A DNA stretch of 64,000 nt, taken from NCBI GenBank assembly GCA_016711125.1, contig JADJTQ010000010.1:186001-250000 (forward strand), written 5' to 3'. A model generated the notes under the pieces. That model did no database searches. It was not told the DNA's origin and saw only the letters and a list, made by a program, of their open reading frames with translations. Source of the DNA: Saprospiraceae bacterium. Lineage in GTDB: Bacteria > Bacteroidota > Bacteroidia > Chitinophagales > Saprospiraceae. The stretch's first letter is position 1; the number at the start of each line of letters is the position of its first letter. A program made the position numbers and the translations under genes. Below are positions 17,085-26,240 of this stretch, piece after piece.

Positions 17085-18100
17085 ATGTTTTCTCAACTTA
17101 TCATTGGTTGCGACATTTCTAAAGATCACATCAACTTTTGTGTTTTTTAAATGGCACCGTTATTCAGAACATTCAAATAGATAATGATCTGAAGAGTCTT
17201 CGGTGCTTCGTCAAGCGGGCATCTTCCTTTTCTAATGACCTGGCCTTAGACGTGGATCCGGCAGACCCCATTTTTATTATGGAGTTTACAGGCATTTACA
17301 ACAATTTGCTTTTGGAAGTATTACACAATCAGAGTAAGACTTGCTACGTAGTCAACGCAGTCGAAATCAAAAATTCACTTGGGCTCACAAGAGGAAAGAA
17401 TGATATTGTTGATGCGCAACGTATTGCTGAATATGCTTACCGCTTCCATGATAAACTTTCAATCTGGGCGCCATTAGAGGCTAACATCCTCAAATTGAAT
17501 GGATTAAGAACTCACCGGTCCCAGCTTATTAAGGTTAGAAAGCAGCTGACACAAGGTGCCCAAGACAATAAGAAATTTCTGGGATCTGATGTGTTCAAGG
17601 TAATCGACAAGTCTAACTCTAAGATTGAAAAGATCTTAAACGAACAGATAGACGCTGTTGATGAGAAAATATTGGAAACGATTAAAGCCGATTTGAAATT
17701 GAAGACAAACTATGATCTTCTTACATCGGTACCGGGTATTGGACCCATAACTGCCAGTGCTTTGATCTGTGTCACGAAAAACTTTACTCGATTCGATAGT
17801 GCTAAAAAACTCAGTTGCTATTGTGGTGTCGTGCCTTTTGAAAAATCATCCGGTAATAAAATTGGCAAACCTCATTTGTCCCATGCAGCAAACAAAGACC
17901 TGAAAGCGCTGCTTCATCTGGGAGCTGGTAGCATTCTCAATTCAAAACATTTTCTAGGTCAATACTATCGCAGGTTGGTAGCAGATGGAAAACATAAGAG
18001 CTTGGCCAGAAACAACCTCAAAAATAAAATGTTGACTACAGCTTTTGCTTGTGTCAAAAAGCAAATTCCCTTCCAGATAGACTATCAATACTCTGCATAG
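17085..18100 (+). CDS. IS110-family DEDD transposase (frame broken)
   Basis: Starting at ATG 17085 the first residues MFSQLIIGCDISKDHINFCV hold the first catalytic Asp. The frame stops at the six-T run 17143-17148; one more T joins it to LNGTVIQNIQIDN and the rest, for 338 residues. Further DEDD residues are in FIMEFTGIYN and KNDIVDAQRIAEYA. The C-terminal Transposase_20 domain has LTSVPGIGPITASALI (helix-hairpin-helix and the conserved Ser) and CYCGVVPFEKSSG. The enzyme recombines DNA under guidance of its bridge RNA. Confidence 0.9.
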
Positions 18101-18441
18101 TTATCAACAATCGATTCTGGGGAATTTAATGATTAACCATTCAAAATGTTATATTATGTATTAAAAATAGTTACAATTATCCTTGGAAAACCCATAGAAA
18201 ACGGTTAAATCAGAATTTGGATGCTTGACTTCCCTGTTTATAGTTCCATTGATTAAGCCGCGACGCATTTTATTCGCCCCAGCACTACAACGGAAAGGAC
18301 CATCACCGATCACTCTCTGCTGGGGATAAAAGAAAGACCGAAAAACTGACGATCAAGGTCTTGACACCGAGATCAACGACAACCAGGACCATTACAAAAG
18401 GTCTAATATTGGGCTTAATCGCTTAAAAGTTTGATACCTGA

Positions 18442-20965
18442 TCATGAAAGCAGTTTTTTATCCTGAGTGAAGACACTAACGACCAGACCGACTACAAAAC
18501 AAGAAATGACTCCAATAGCTCCAAAAAGATAGCCATTGACATCGGTGAAATTTTTAAATATGATCGTGATCAATACTCCAGCCACCATACCAGTAATGAC
18601 ACCTTTGGCATTAGCAGTCTTGGTAATTACTGCCAGAGCAAATACACCACCCAGACTACCCCCGATCATCCCTAAGACCTCCTGAAAGAAATCAAAAATA
18701 AAGCCTACGTTGGCCGTGGCGATCCAAATAGCCGTGCAAGTACCAAATACACCCATAAGTACAGTTACATACTTAGCCAGAACAAGATATTTTTTATCCG
18801 GCTCGTTGGGCCAAAAATGTTTATGAAAATCGGTGATATAGGCCGTGGCAATGCTGTTCATGCTACTATCAACTGAAGACATACTAGCTGCAAAAATTCC
18901 GGATATCACCAATCCAGCCACGCCCATCGGAAGTTCGGCCACCACAAAATACGGCAATATCTCGTCGGGAGTATTACTACTGATTTCTGCCGGATTGGTC
19001 AGATAGTATACAAATAAAGTGGTACCTAAACCAAAAAAAATAAAAATACCCGGTAAAGTGATGATGCCATTCGTCCATAAACTTCGGGCTGCTTCCTTTT
19101 CACTTTTTACCGTCAAATAACGCTGAATAATAACCTGGTCAGAAGTATAGGAGATTAAATTCAAAAAAAAGAATCCAATGATTGCTACCCAGAAAACCAG
19201 CTGGGTATAATCGAATCTCCAGTCGATTAATTTAAATTTACTGTATTCGGATCCGATTCGGATCACCTCCGACACACCACCATCAATATTGGCGAGCGCC
19301 ACAAAAATACAAGAAATCGCTCCTCCCATTAATATCACGACCTGGACTACATCCGTCCAGATGACGGCTTCGATTCCACCCATGACCGTATAGATAGTAG
19401 CAAATATGCCCATCGCGGCAATACATAAAATAACATTAATGCCTGTCACCGAGGAAATCGCAATCGCCGGTAAATACAAGACGACCCCCATTCTCGCCAG
19501 TTGCAACATGATAAAGGTTGCACTGCCAAGCACTCTCACCTTAAAGTTAAACCGGGTCTCGAGGAATTCATACGCTGTCGTAATATGCATTTTCCGAAAT
19601 GATGGTAAGTAATAGCGGAAGATGATGGGTACAATGCCAAGTATCATCACGGTGCCAATTGCGAGTCTCCAATCGGTTGCATAAACAATCGCAGGAACAG
19701 CCATAAAGGTAATTGCACTCAACTGGGTACCGTAAATGCTGATACCTGCCGCCCACCAGGGAATTCTACCTCCGCCGAGAAAATAATCGTCGGTGCTTAC
19801 TTCCTTGCGTGAAAAATAAAATCCCATTAAAAGCATCAAGCTGAGATACAAAATTAGGGTAGTCCAATTAACCCAGCCGAACTTAATGCCACTATCCAAC
19901 GCATACAATTTAGGTGATCGCACACCCGGGCCTCGTTCACCATTCACCACGACCCACCTCATCTTGCCAGTGTACGGTAGGTGCCGTGACTCTCGAGCTA
20001 CCAACTGGCATCGGATCCATAGTCACCCAATCATTGCTACGTACATTAAATGCGATCACCTCTTCAGAAAAACCAGGGTGTGTCGCTGGGTCGGTCAGTG
20101 TCAGGGTCTTCCGGTCTAAGCCCCCGGGTATCACCAAATGGGCCATGCCAAGTGTAAAAGCAGGACCAGGTGCAGCAGCTACTCCCCTGGGCATATCCGG
20201 CAGTTTGGTCCAGGCACCATTTGAGGGACGGACGGGATCAGGTTTATACCGATAGGCATCTTCCAGCAAAAATCGGTCGACTCCCCCATCCCCATTTGTC
20301 TTCAATTCGAATCCGCTAAACAAATAAAAGATTCCATCATGACTACCGGCTACTGACTGAATTCTGGTGGGTCCAGGCCAGCTGGGACCTTCCTGCCATT
20401 TGTATTCGGATTTATTGGCTTTTAAATCGAGAATATAAAATGATGGCCTCGCTATCTCGGTTGGAGTTGAATTTCCTCCCGCCACATAGATTACTCCATC
20501 TACCAAAGCCCCTGACATATTGGAAAGCGGCACCGGTAGCGATGGGAAGTCCTCGCTAATTTGAATCTCACCATTGATATACTCCAGCGCAATGACGTCC
20601 GAGTAATGTTTTTCGGAATCACTGCCTCCAATTAAAATTACCTGATCATTAAAACTAACTGTAATGCCATAGGCTATTGGTCGTGGCAATATTTCTTTTG
20701 AAATTTTCCAGGCACCATTAATCGCATCAAGAAAATAGATCTGATCATACCACTGCTTGGCACCGCCCTCCCATGGTTTTTTATCAGGAAAATTGGCACC
20801 ACCTGTGCAGATAAGTACATTGTGACTTACTCCCGCATACATGCCAGCAAAACCTTCCTCATCCGGTAATGATGGCAATTCGGTCCAATGCGATTGGCCC
20901 AATGCGTATGAAAAACAGAAGACAAAAACAATCAATTGGGTGAAAAATAATTTCCTGTAATTCAT
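18442..20965 (-). CDS. Kelch-type mutarotase fused to sodium:solute symporter (frame broken)
   Basis: The first part (from MNYRKLFFTQLIVF, Sec signal to ALGQ) is a NanM-like Kelch propeller of about 330 residues with repeated VI-x-GG blades (LICTGGANFP, VILIGGSDSE, IYVAGGNSTP). The second is a full sodium-solute symporter with STDDYFLGGGRIPWWAAGIS and about 13 membrane segments. Removing one G from the run at 19953-19955 joins them (HWQDEV to VVVNGERGPG), about 840 residues. The same fusion is intact at 61610-64000. NanM interconverts sialic-acid anomers; the fusion would equilibrate the sugar outside and import it with sodium. Last gene of the large operon. Confidence 0.85.
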
Positions 20966-21033
20966 ATTTTTTTTAGTTAAAAACATTATCAGTCTTACTG
21001 ATAAGATTCAATTAGATTTATTTCCCCTTGTTT

Positions 21034-22029
21034 CTATAACAATATTTCCTGATTAAGCGAAGAAGACCGGAGAGCCGCATCGATTACCTGCATGACCTGA
21101 AGCGCAGAATCTCCACTGACTTGGGGCGATCGATCGGTAAAAATGGCTTCAGTAAAATCCTGCCATTCATTGGCCAATGCATCATCCAACCAGGTAACAC
21201 TATAGGTATTTGGCACTAAGCTCCATTGTTCGTCAACTCCTATAAAAGTTCCCTCCCTCACATTCATTTTTACGGTTCCATTTTGGCAATAAAATTCCGA
21301 TTCAACTTTGGTGACTCCCCGAGTAAATCCATTATAAACCAAAGTGGCAGATACACCATTGGCAAAGTTTATCCATACTGTGCCAAAATCATCCGTCTCC
21401 CAGCCATGAAATCCGGTTCCCAATCTGCATCTTACGCTGGAAACAGGTGCATCAACCAGGCTCAGAATCGCGTCAATTTGATGAACGGCGAGGGTCAGCA
21501 TATATCCACCGCCAAAATCTTTCTTGAGGTGCCAATCTTTGCGATCCGGCCCCATCCAAAGTGTGTTAGAAAAACTAATAGCCTGAACTATTGACCCCAA
21601 TTCTTCACAATGAATCAATCGTTTCGTCTCTTTAAAACAATTTGAAAACCGGCCTGTATGGCCCACCATTAATTTTATGCCCGCTTTTTTTGATTCGTCA
21701 TTAATACGTTGACACTCATCCAGGGTCGGGGCAAAAGGTTTCTCCAGGAGAATATGTTTGCCCGCTCTGGCAGCGTCAATGGCCATCTTGGAGTGCAAAT
21801 GATGGGGAGTCGAAATCAATACCGCATCAATATCGGGATCCTTTAATAATTCATGATAATCACGATACCCTTTGATCTGATATTTCGTACAAAATTCGTC
21901 GAGATCCGGAGCACTTGACCGGCAGGCAGCAACGAGGCGGCATTGCTTGATTCGCTTTATAGCACTCACATGCCGGTGACTAAATTTACCGGCACCGATA
22001 ATTCCTATGTTAAGTACGTCAGTCTTCAT
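21034..22029 (-). CDS. Gfo/Idh/MocA-family oxidoreductase
   Basis: The 331-residue protein has the Rossmann start NIGIIGAGKFSHRHVSAI, the HHLHSKMAIDAARAG segment and the hallmark EKPFAPTLDEC at about residue 97, then a C-terminal alpha/beta domain with GGGYMLTLAVHQIDA (active-site His/Asp). Members oxidise or reduce sugars and inositols with NAD(P). It overlaps the aldo-keto reductase gene by 4 nt (ATGA) and precedes the symporter. It probably oxidises a sugar released from the glycan; substrate unknown. Confidence 0.9.
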   Translation of the reverse strand: MKTDVLNIGIIGAGKFSHRHVSAIKRIKQCRLVAACRSSAPDLDEFCTKYQIKGYRDYHELLKDPDIDAVLISTPHHLHSKMAIDAARAGKHILLEKPFAPTLDECQRINDESKKAGIKLMVGHTGRFSNCFKETKRLIHCEELGSIVQAISFSNTLWMGPDRKDWHLKKDFGGGYMLTLAVHQIDAILSLVDAPVSSVRCRLGTGFHGWETDDFGTVWINFANGVSATLVYNGFTRGVTKVESEFYCQNGTVKMNVREGTFIGVDEQWSLVPNTYSVTWLDDALANEWQDFTEAIFTDRSPQVSGDSALQVMQVIDAALRSSSLNQEILL

Positions 22030-22985
22030 GAGCGTCCTGCGTTCTGATTTTTCGAAGTCCAGAGTACGGGGGTAATAACCATCGGATCCATTTTTGAAAA
22101 AGTATCCAGTATCTCCTCAAGCACTTCCTCCCCAATAGGAGGTTGCTGCATCAAAGTTATATTTTGAGTGATTTGATCAAGCGATAGTGCTCCGATTACC
22201 AGGCAATCTACCTGAGGTTGATCTCTCACAAAGGCAACCGCCAGCTGCTCTATGGTTAAGCTATGTGCGATCGCGATTTCCCGCAATCGTCTCAATGGCT
22301 GCCGCGCTTCAATGAGTGAACCTGTGAGGCTATCCGGGTCTACAAAAAAAAGGCCTTGCAAAAATATACTGCGAGCGATCACCAATTTATTCGCCAATTT
22401 TTCGGCAGGTACCAGTTTTAAAAAACGGTGATCAAATAAATTACAGGGCACTTGAATTACCTCCAATTCATCCTCTTCCAAAGCATAACTAACATCAGCT
22501 GGATAAAAAGCAGAAAATCCTCCATTTTCGATCAAATTGATTTCCTTGAGCCGACTGATAATCACGGGTAATACTCGCATGACCACATCCAAATCGTTGG
22601 CTGGGCTTCGATGAAACATGAGGGTGTCTATTTTTTTCAGCTCAAGTACTTCCAAAGACTTTTTTACCGTTGCTAATACCTCGGACCATGCCTTCTCGAA
22701 ATTGGATTCATTAAATGGACTAATTTTAAATTTAGTCATAATCTGGCTTTCTAGAGGTCCAGACATTTTTTTTCGAGCCTCGGCAATCACACTTTCGGAA
22801 GTACCGTAGTCGCGCGCAGTATCAAAAGTGTTGACACCCTGCTGATATGCAAACTGGAGCATTTCAACACTTTGACTCCTGCCTGGCTGTCCGGTCAAAT
22901 TAGAGATTCCATAATCTAAACCTAATTGCACGGTTCCAAAAATCAATTGTGAAAATTGCTCATTTCTAAAGTCAATGTAATGCAT
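22026..22985 (-). CDS. Aldo/keto reductase
   Basis: The 319-residue TIM-barrel protein shows the AKR tetrad: Asp and Tyr in NTFDTARDYGTSES, Lys in IMTKFKI and His in TLMFHRSP. The C-terminal cofactor loop is replaced by a short VIGALSLDQI segment. It reads like the aldo/keto reductases coupled to Gfo/Idh proteins in sugar pathways. Its stop overlaps the MocA start (ATGA), so both are made together. It could reduce or oxidise an aldose produced by aldolase cleavage. The start MHYIDF gives normal family length. Confidence 0.85.
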   Translation of the reverse strand: MHYIDFRNEQFSQLIFGTVQLGLDYGISNLTGQPGRSQSVEMLQFAYQQGVNTFDTARDYGTSESVIAEARKKMSGPLESQIMTKFKISPFNESNFEKAWSEVLATVKKSLEVLELKKIDTLMFHRSPANDLDVVMRVLPVIISRLKEINLIENGGFSAFYPADVSYALEEDELEVIQVPCNLFDHRFLKLVPAEKLANKLVIARSIFLQGLFFVDPDSLTGSLIEARQPLRRLREIAIAHSLTIEQLAVAFVRDQPQVDCLVIGALSLDQITQNITLMQQPPIGEEVLEEILDTFSKMDPMVITPVLWTSKNQNAGRS

Positions 22986-23327
22986 TAAAGACTATTTTTT
23001 TATTCTTAATAAGTGTTATTCTTGCCATAAAATTGATGTGGCCAAACTACAATTATCATTCTTACTATACAATCCGGAAGATGTAGATCTTCCTCTCTCG
23101 CCGGGTTCGACAAGCTCACCCTGACTTCGAGAAACTCACCCTGACTTTTACATTCTCGCTGTTTCTAAAGAGCGACATAATAAAATGCTTCGACTCAATA
23201 TTAATGCCGTAGACATAATTTTTTGACTAAAAGCCTATGGGTGGATATATCGAAAACTATATTCTTTCACCTTCAGCAATTAAAACATACCTGCACCCAC
23301 CGGGATAATAACAGAGCTTGACCTTTA
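22986..23327. repeat. Intergenic gap with dispersed TCACCCTGACTT repeat
   Basis: The 342 bases between the two dehydrogenase blocks hold no gene. Around 23104-23155 the word CTCACCCTGACTT occurs twice, the second followed by TTACATT. The same word followed by TTTACATT occurs at 61508-61527, and diverged or inverted forms at 25372-25386 and 46911-46944. This looks like a small dispersed intergenic repeat. The gap may also carry an internal promoter, but none is clear. Confidence 0.5.
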
Positions 23328-24125
23328 TCACCAACTTGACCAGCCGCCATCTACTAATAAATTATGTCCCGTAATATATCGTGATGCATTGGAAGCTAGA
23401 AAAACAATAGGTCCTTTCATGTCATCATCATCGGCAAACCGGCCAAGTGGCGTCAAATTTCTATAATTATCATAAAATTCATTTTTGCCAATTATGTCCT
23501 CCACGCCAGGACCATATCCACCTGGGCTAATACAATTACAGCGAATATTAAACTTTCCATATTTATTCGCGATCCACTTGGTAAACCCTACCATTCCCCA
23601 TTTATCGTATGTATAATTAATCGGACTCGACATACCGGTCTCAGCATACACTGGAAATCGAGGACCGGCTACTCCCTGTATCGAACCTATGTTGATAATA
23701 TTACCTTGCTTGGCATCCACCATCCCCTTAATGACGGCCTGCGTGAGCAACATCAATCCGGTTGAATTAACCCTTTGCGCATTTTCCCATCCCTCTCTGG
23801 TCACCTGATCCAAATCACCCAGTCCATCTCTAGTCACGGAATTATTCACCAAAATATCAATTCGATGATATTTAGCTTCTACTTGATGTACGAAAGCGTT
23901 TATTGAATCCTGATTACCCTGATCCAATTGAAAAGCATCCGCTTGATAATTGGAGTCAATCAATTCTTGAGCAAAAACTTCGCACTTAGCGAGATTACGG
24001 GAAGCGATGATCACCCGTGCACCGGCTTCTGCCAATGCCATCGAAATTGATTTGCCATACAATCCAGAACCACCGGTCACAATAGCAACTTTATTGGTTA
24101 AATCAAACATCTCTTGTATCTGCAT
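23328..24125 (-). CDS. Short-chain dehydrogenase/reductase
   Basis: The protein is a classical SDR: nucleotide motif TGGSGLYG, the NNS motif (usually NNAG) in ILVNNSVTRDG, catalytic Ser in NIGSIQG, Tyr-x-x-x-Lys as YTYDK and a C-terminal GHNLLVDGGW. It is probably an NAD-dependent sugar or sugar-acid dehydrogenase (gluconate 5-dehydrogenase-like). I start at the ATG 24125 (MQIQEMFDLTNK); a TTG start at 24182 would overlap the sialidase stop. The stretch CISPGGYGPG is shaped unlike standard SDRs, suggesting a bulky substrate. Confidence 0.85.
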   Translation of the reverse strand: MQIQEMFDLTNKVAIVTGGSGLYGKSISMALAEAGARVIIASRNLAKCEVFAQELIDSNYQADAFQLDQGNQDSINAFVHQVEAKYHRIDILVNNSVTRDGLGDLDQVTREGWENAQRVNSTGLMLLTQAVIKGMVDAKQGNIINIGSIQGVAGPRFPVYAETGMSSPINYTYDKWGMVGFTKWIANKYGKFNIRCNCISPGGYGPGVEDIIGKNEFYDNYRNLTPLGRFADDDDMKGPIVFLASNASRYITGHNLLVDGGWSSW

Positions 24126-24168
24126 ATCTATTTTATCTAAAATCTCCTTGCGAGAAAATCGTGATTGC

Positions 24169-25254
24169 TTATGGCTGCACAAGCCAATTCATATCCATTT
24201 TCACAAAACTTATTCTTTCATAGGCATTCTCGGTACCATTCTCATACAACAATCCAATATTGCCATTGCGAAGCTCCGTGAGACAACTATAGGCTGAAGG
24301 TCCGGCATAAATGACTTTTTGTACCGGCCAGGTTTTTCCATCATCAAAACTCACTTTGATAGTCAGATTCTGGCGCTTAGCCGGGTCGTTGGGGTTAGAA
24401 AAAATGAGCACATCCTTATTATTCCATTTGGATTTGATAAAACTTCCCTGACAGGTAGGCTCCTGCAATTGTGGATGGAAAGAAAGGGGTGACCAATGCT
24501 GACCTCGATCAGTTGAGGTAACGATGGCTCGTTTTTTACTATCATTTCTGGCGTTAACCAATAATGTTCCATCGCTCAACTCCACAATGGTAGCTTCGTT
24601 GATTCCTTCGCCAATTCTACCCGAGATTTGCCAGGTATTGCCATGATCGGAACTAAATATAAAATGAGCAAATATCTTTTCCGTATCATATCCGGAAATG
24701 GGGACAACCAGGGTTCCATCTTTTAGTACCGTACCGCGACCAGGGCTTGACCACAGAGAATGCCATCCGTCTTTCTTTAATCCATATTCGACTACAATAG
24801 GCAGCGACCAGGACGCTCCTTCATTATCACTATATACGTATTGAAGACTCAGGTGCCGACCTAACATAATGGGGGCATCTATCAGCTCATTTCTTCCCGG
24901 ACAGTATGCGTAAAATAAAAAAATTCGACCTGTCTTTGGGTCTTGAATTAATTGCGGGTCACCTGCTCCTTCCTTATTAGGAAAATCAAGTATCGTTTGA
25001 AGTGCTTCCCATGTTTTTCCCTGATCAAAGCTTCGCCTCATTACCTGATCTACATTATTTGGTGGGTCGCCCTCCCGGTCTACCCTGGCATCACAGACCG
25101 CCAGCAAGGTTCCTTTTTTGGTGGTGATCAAAGACGGAATTCTAAATTGGGTAATACCATGGGTGTGCGATGTAAAAATGTCGACTGGAAAAAGTTCTTG
25201 TGCTTTTAATTCAGTCACTAATATTAGGAAAATACAGACGAGACTTTTATTCAT
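24169..25254 (-). CDS. GH33 exo-sialidase (classical motif set)
   Basis: The 361-residue secreted protein (signal MNKSLVCIFLILVTELKAQ) has the canonical sialidase features: FRIPSL (RIP motif, first Arg of the carboxylate-binding triad), the acidic ARVDREGD loop, Asp boxes SFDQGKTW, SDNEGASW, SSDHGNTW, STDRGQHW and SFDDGKTW, a Glu/Arg pair in NEATIVELSDGTLLVNAR and the nucleophile Tyr region SAYSCLTELRNGNIGLLYE. Such enzymes release terminal sialic or related ulosonic acids with retention. It is the most canonical of the eleven sialidase-fold genes here. M1 was set at 25254; GTG/other starts further upstream would spoil the signal. Confidence 0.9.
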   Translation of the reverse strand: MNKSLVCIFLILVTELKAQELFPVDIFTSHTHGITQFRIPSLITTKKGTLLAVCDARVDREGDPPNNVDQVMRRSFDQGKTWEALQTILDFPNKEGAGDPQLIQDPKTGRIFLFYAYCPGRNELIDAPIMLGRHLSLQYVYSDNEGASWSLPIVVEYGLKKDGWHSLWSSPGRGTVLKDGTLVVPISGYDTEKIFAHFIFSSDHGNTWQISGRIGEGINEATIVELSDGTLLVNARNDSKKRAIVTSTDRGQHWSPLSFHPQLQEPTCQGSFIKSKWNNKDVLIFSNPNDPAKRQNLTIKVSFDDGKTWPVQKVIYAGPSAYSCLTELRNGNIGLLYENGTENAYERISFVKMDMNWLVQP

Positions 25255-25288
25255 TGTTTTTCTTTTAGTTTTCGTGAACTGTTTCGAT

Positions 25289-25386
25289 AAGGCCTTCACC
25301 GTTTTTTAGTGAGTAACTTTTGAATAATTATATAATTGTTTGCTCTTAGAATCCGAAGAATATTAAAGGCAAGGTGAGCTTGCCGA
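25289..25386. repeat. Intergenic repeat shared with 46806-46945
   Basis: From AAGGCCTTCACCG and TAGTGAGTAAC to TTTGAATAATTAT and GCTCTTAGAA this segment matches the one at 46806-46870, then both continue into a GAGCT/CCGAA-rich palindromic word. Each copy lies in a gap inside the operon (after SMP-30; before SusD). It may be an mRNA processing or stability element. The second copy may have arisen by duplication. Confidence 0.45.
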
Positions 25387-25398
25387 ACCCCTACTATT

Positions 25399-26238
25399 TT
25401 AAAATATGGGCAACCTCGATACTCTTCCGGGTCCTGGCTCTGCAAAACCTCCGGTGACAATGAGATCAGTACCCATAAAACATAGATTACTTGTAAGCGG
25501 AATTCCCGTATCATAAGTAGCTACTAAATCTCCCGATGCAGATAAAACCTGCACTACCTGCATACCATAATGAGCCACCCACAGCCGTCCTGCCGGATCA
25601 AAAGCAATACCGTCCGGAAGATTTCCTGTTTGCTGATTGGTGGGATTTATGGGTAACTCCGCAAATACCCTTTTATTACTTACCCTACCCGGACTTTCCA
25701 GATCCATCACCAGTATTCGATTCTGATAGCTTTCAGCGACCAAAAGCGAAAGACCATCGGGGGAGATCGCAATACCATTTGCAAAATCAATTTCATCAGC
25801 CACCAGCATTTGGGTTCCATCAAATCCGATAAAAAAAACGGCTCCACTATTCCTAACTGAATCAGTAAAATAAAACCCATGCTCATGATCGATCACAATG
25901 TCATTGGGACAACGAACTGAAATCTCACCGATCAAACCTTCACCCATTCTCTCTACGATATTTCCTTTGACATCGTATTTGACAATGCACCCAGCTTCAC
26001 TATCACAAACTAACATACTTCCGTCCCTTAATATATCTTGCCCGTTAGGGCGTACTCCGGTTGCCCAAATCTTAGCAATCTGGTCTTTCCATTGCCAGAT
26101 ATGGTGACCTGCCAAGTCGGTAAAAAACAAGTTTCCTTGCTGATCAATCACCGGTCCCTCTGTATAATGTTCCAATTCCAGAAGTATTTCGGGCAGAACA
26201 TTTGCTGGATCAGGCAAAGCATATTCAATTGACTTCAT
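25399..26238 (-). CDS. SMP-30/gluconolactonase-family protein
   Basis: The 279-residue beta-propeller carries the SMP-30 metal ligands: Glu in HYTEGPVID, Asn in RCPNDIVID, Asn in DFANGIAISPDG and Asp in NLPDGIAFDPAG. No signal peptide, so it acts in the cytoplasm. The family hydrolyses sugar lactones to aldonic acids after a dehydrogenase step. Dehydrogenases of three families are encoded in the same operon, so an oxidative route (sugar, lactone, acid) is likely. It follows the M81 gene with 2 bases between. Confidence 0.85.
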   Translation of the reverse strand: MKSIEYALPDPANVLPEILLELEHYTEGPVIDQQGNLFFTDLAGHHIWQWKDQIAKIWATGVRPNGQDILRDGSMLVCDSEAGCIVKYDVKGNIVERMGEGLIGEISVRCPNDIVIDHEHGFYFTDSVRNSGAVFFIGFDGTQMLVADEIDFANGIAISPDGLSLLVAESYQNRILVMDLESPGRVSNKRVFAELPINPTNQQTGNLPDGIAFDPAGRLWVAHYGMQVVQVLSASGDLVATYDTGIPLTSNLCFMGTDLIVTGGFAEPGPGRVSRLPIF

Positions 26239-26240
26239 TC

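Larger units (their letters stand above)
16901..18200 (+). mobile_element. IS110-family insertion sequence
   Basis: One DEDD transposase gene with a long upstream and short downstream non-coding flank is the IS110-group layout. The family lacks terminal inverted repeats, so the limits are estimates: left at the perfect 11-bp stem starting at 16901, right somewhere after the stop at 18100. It sits between the PL10/esterase pair and the end of the large glycan cluster. The 340 bases between 18101 and 18441 contain the IS right end and otherwise no gene. Confidence 0.75.

Noticed and set aside
18442..20965. Separate Kelch protein and separate symporter genes
   Set aside because: A homologous fusion is intact in one frame at 61610-64000, and one base at a GGG run joins the two parts.
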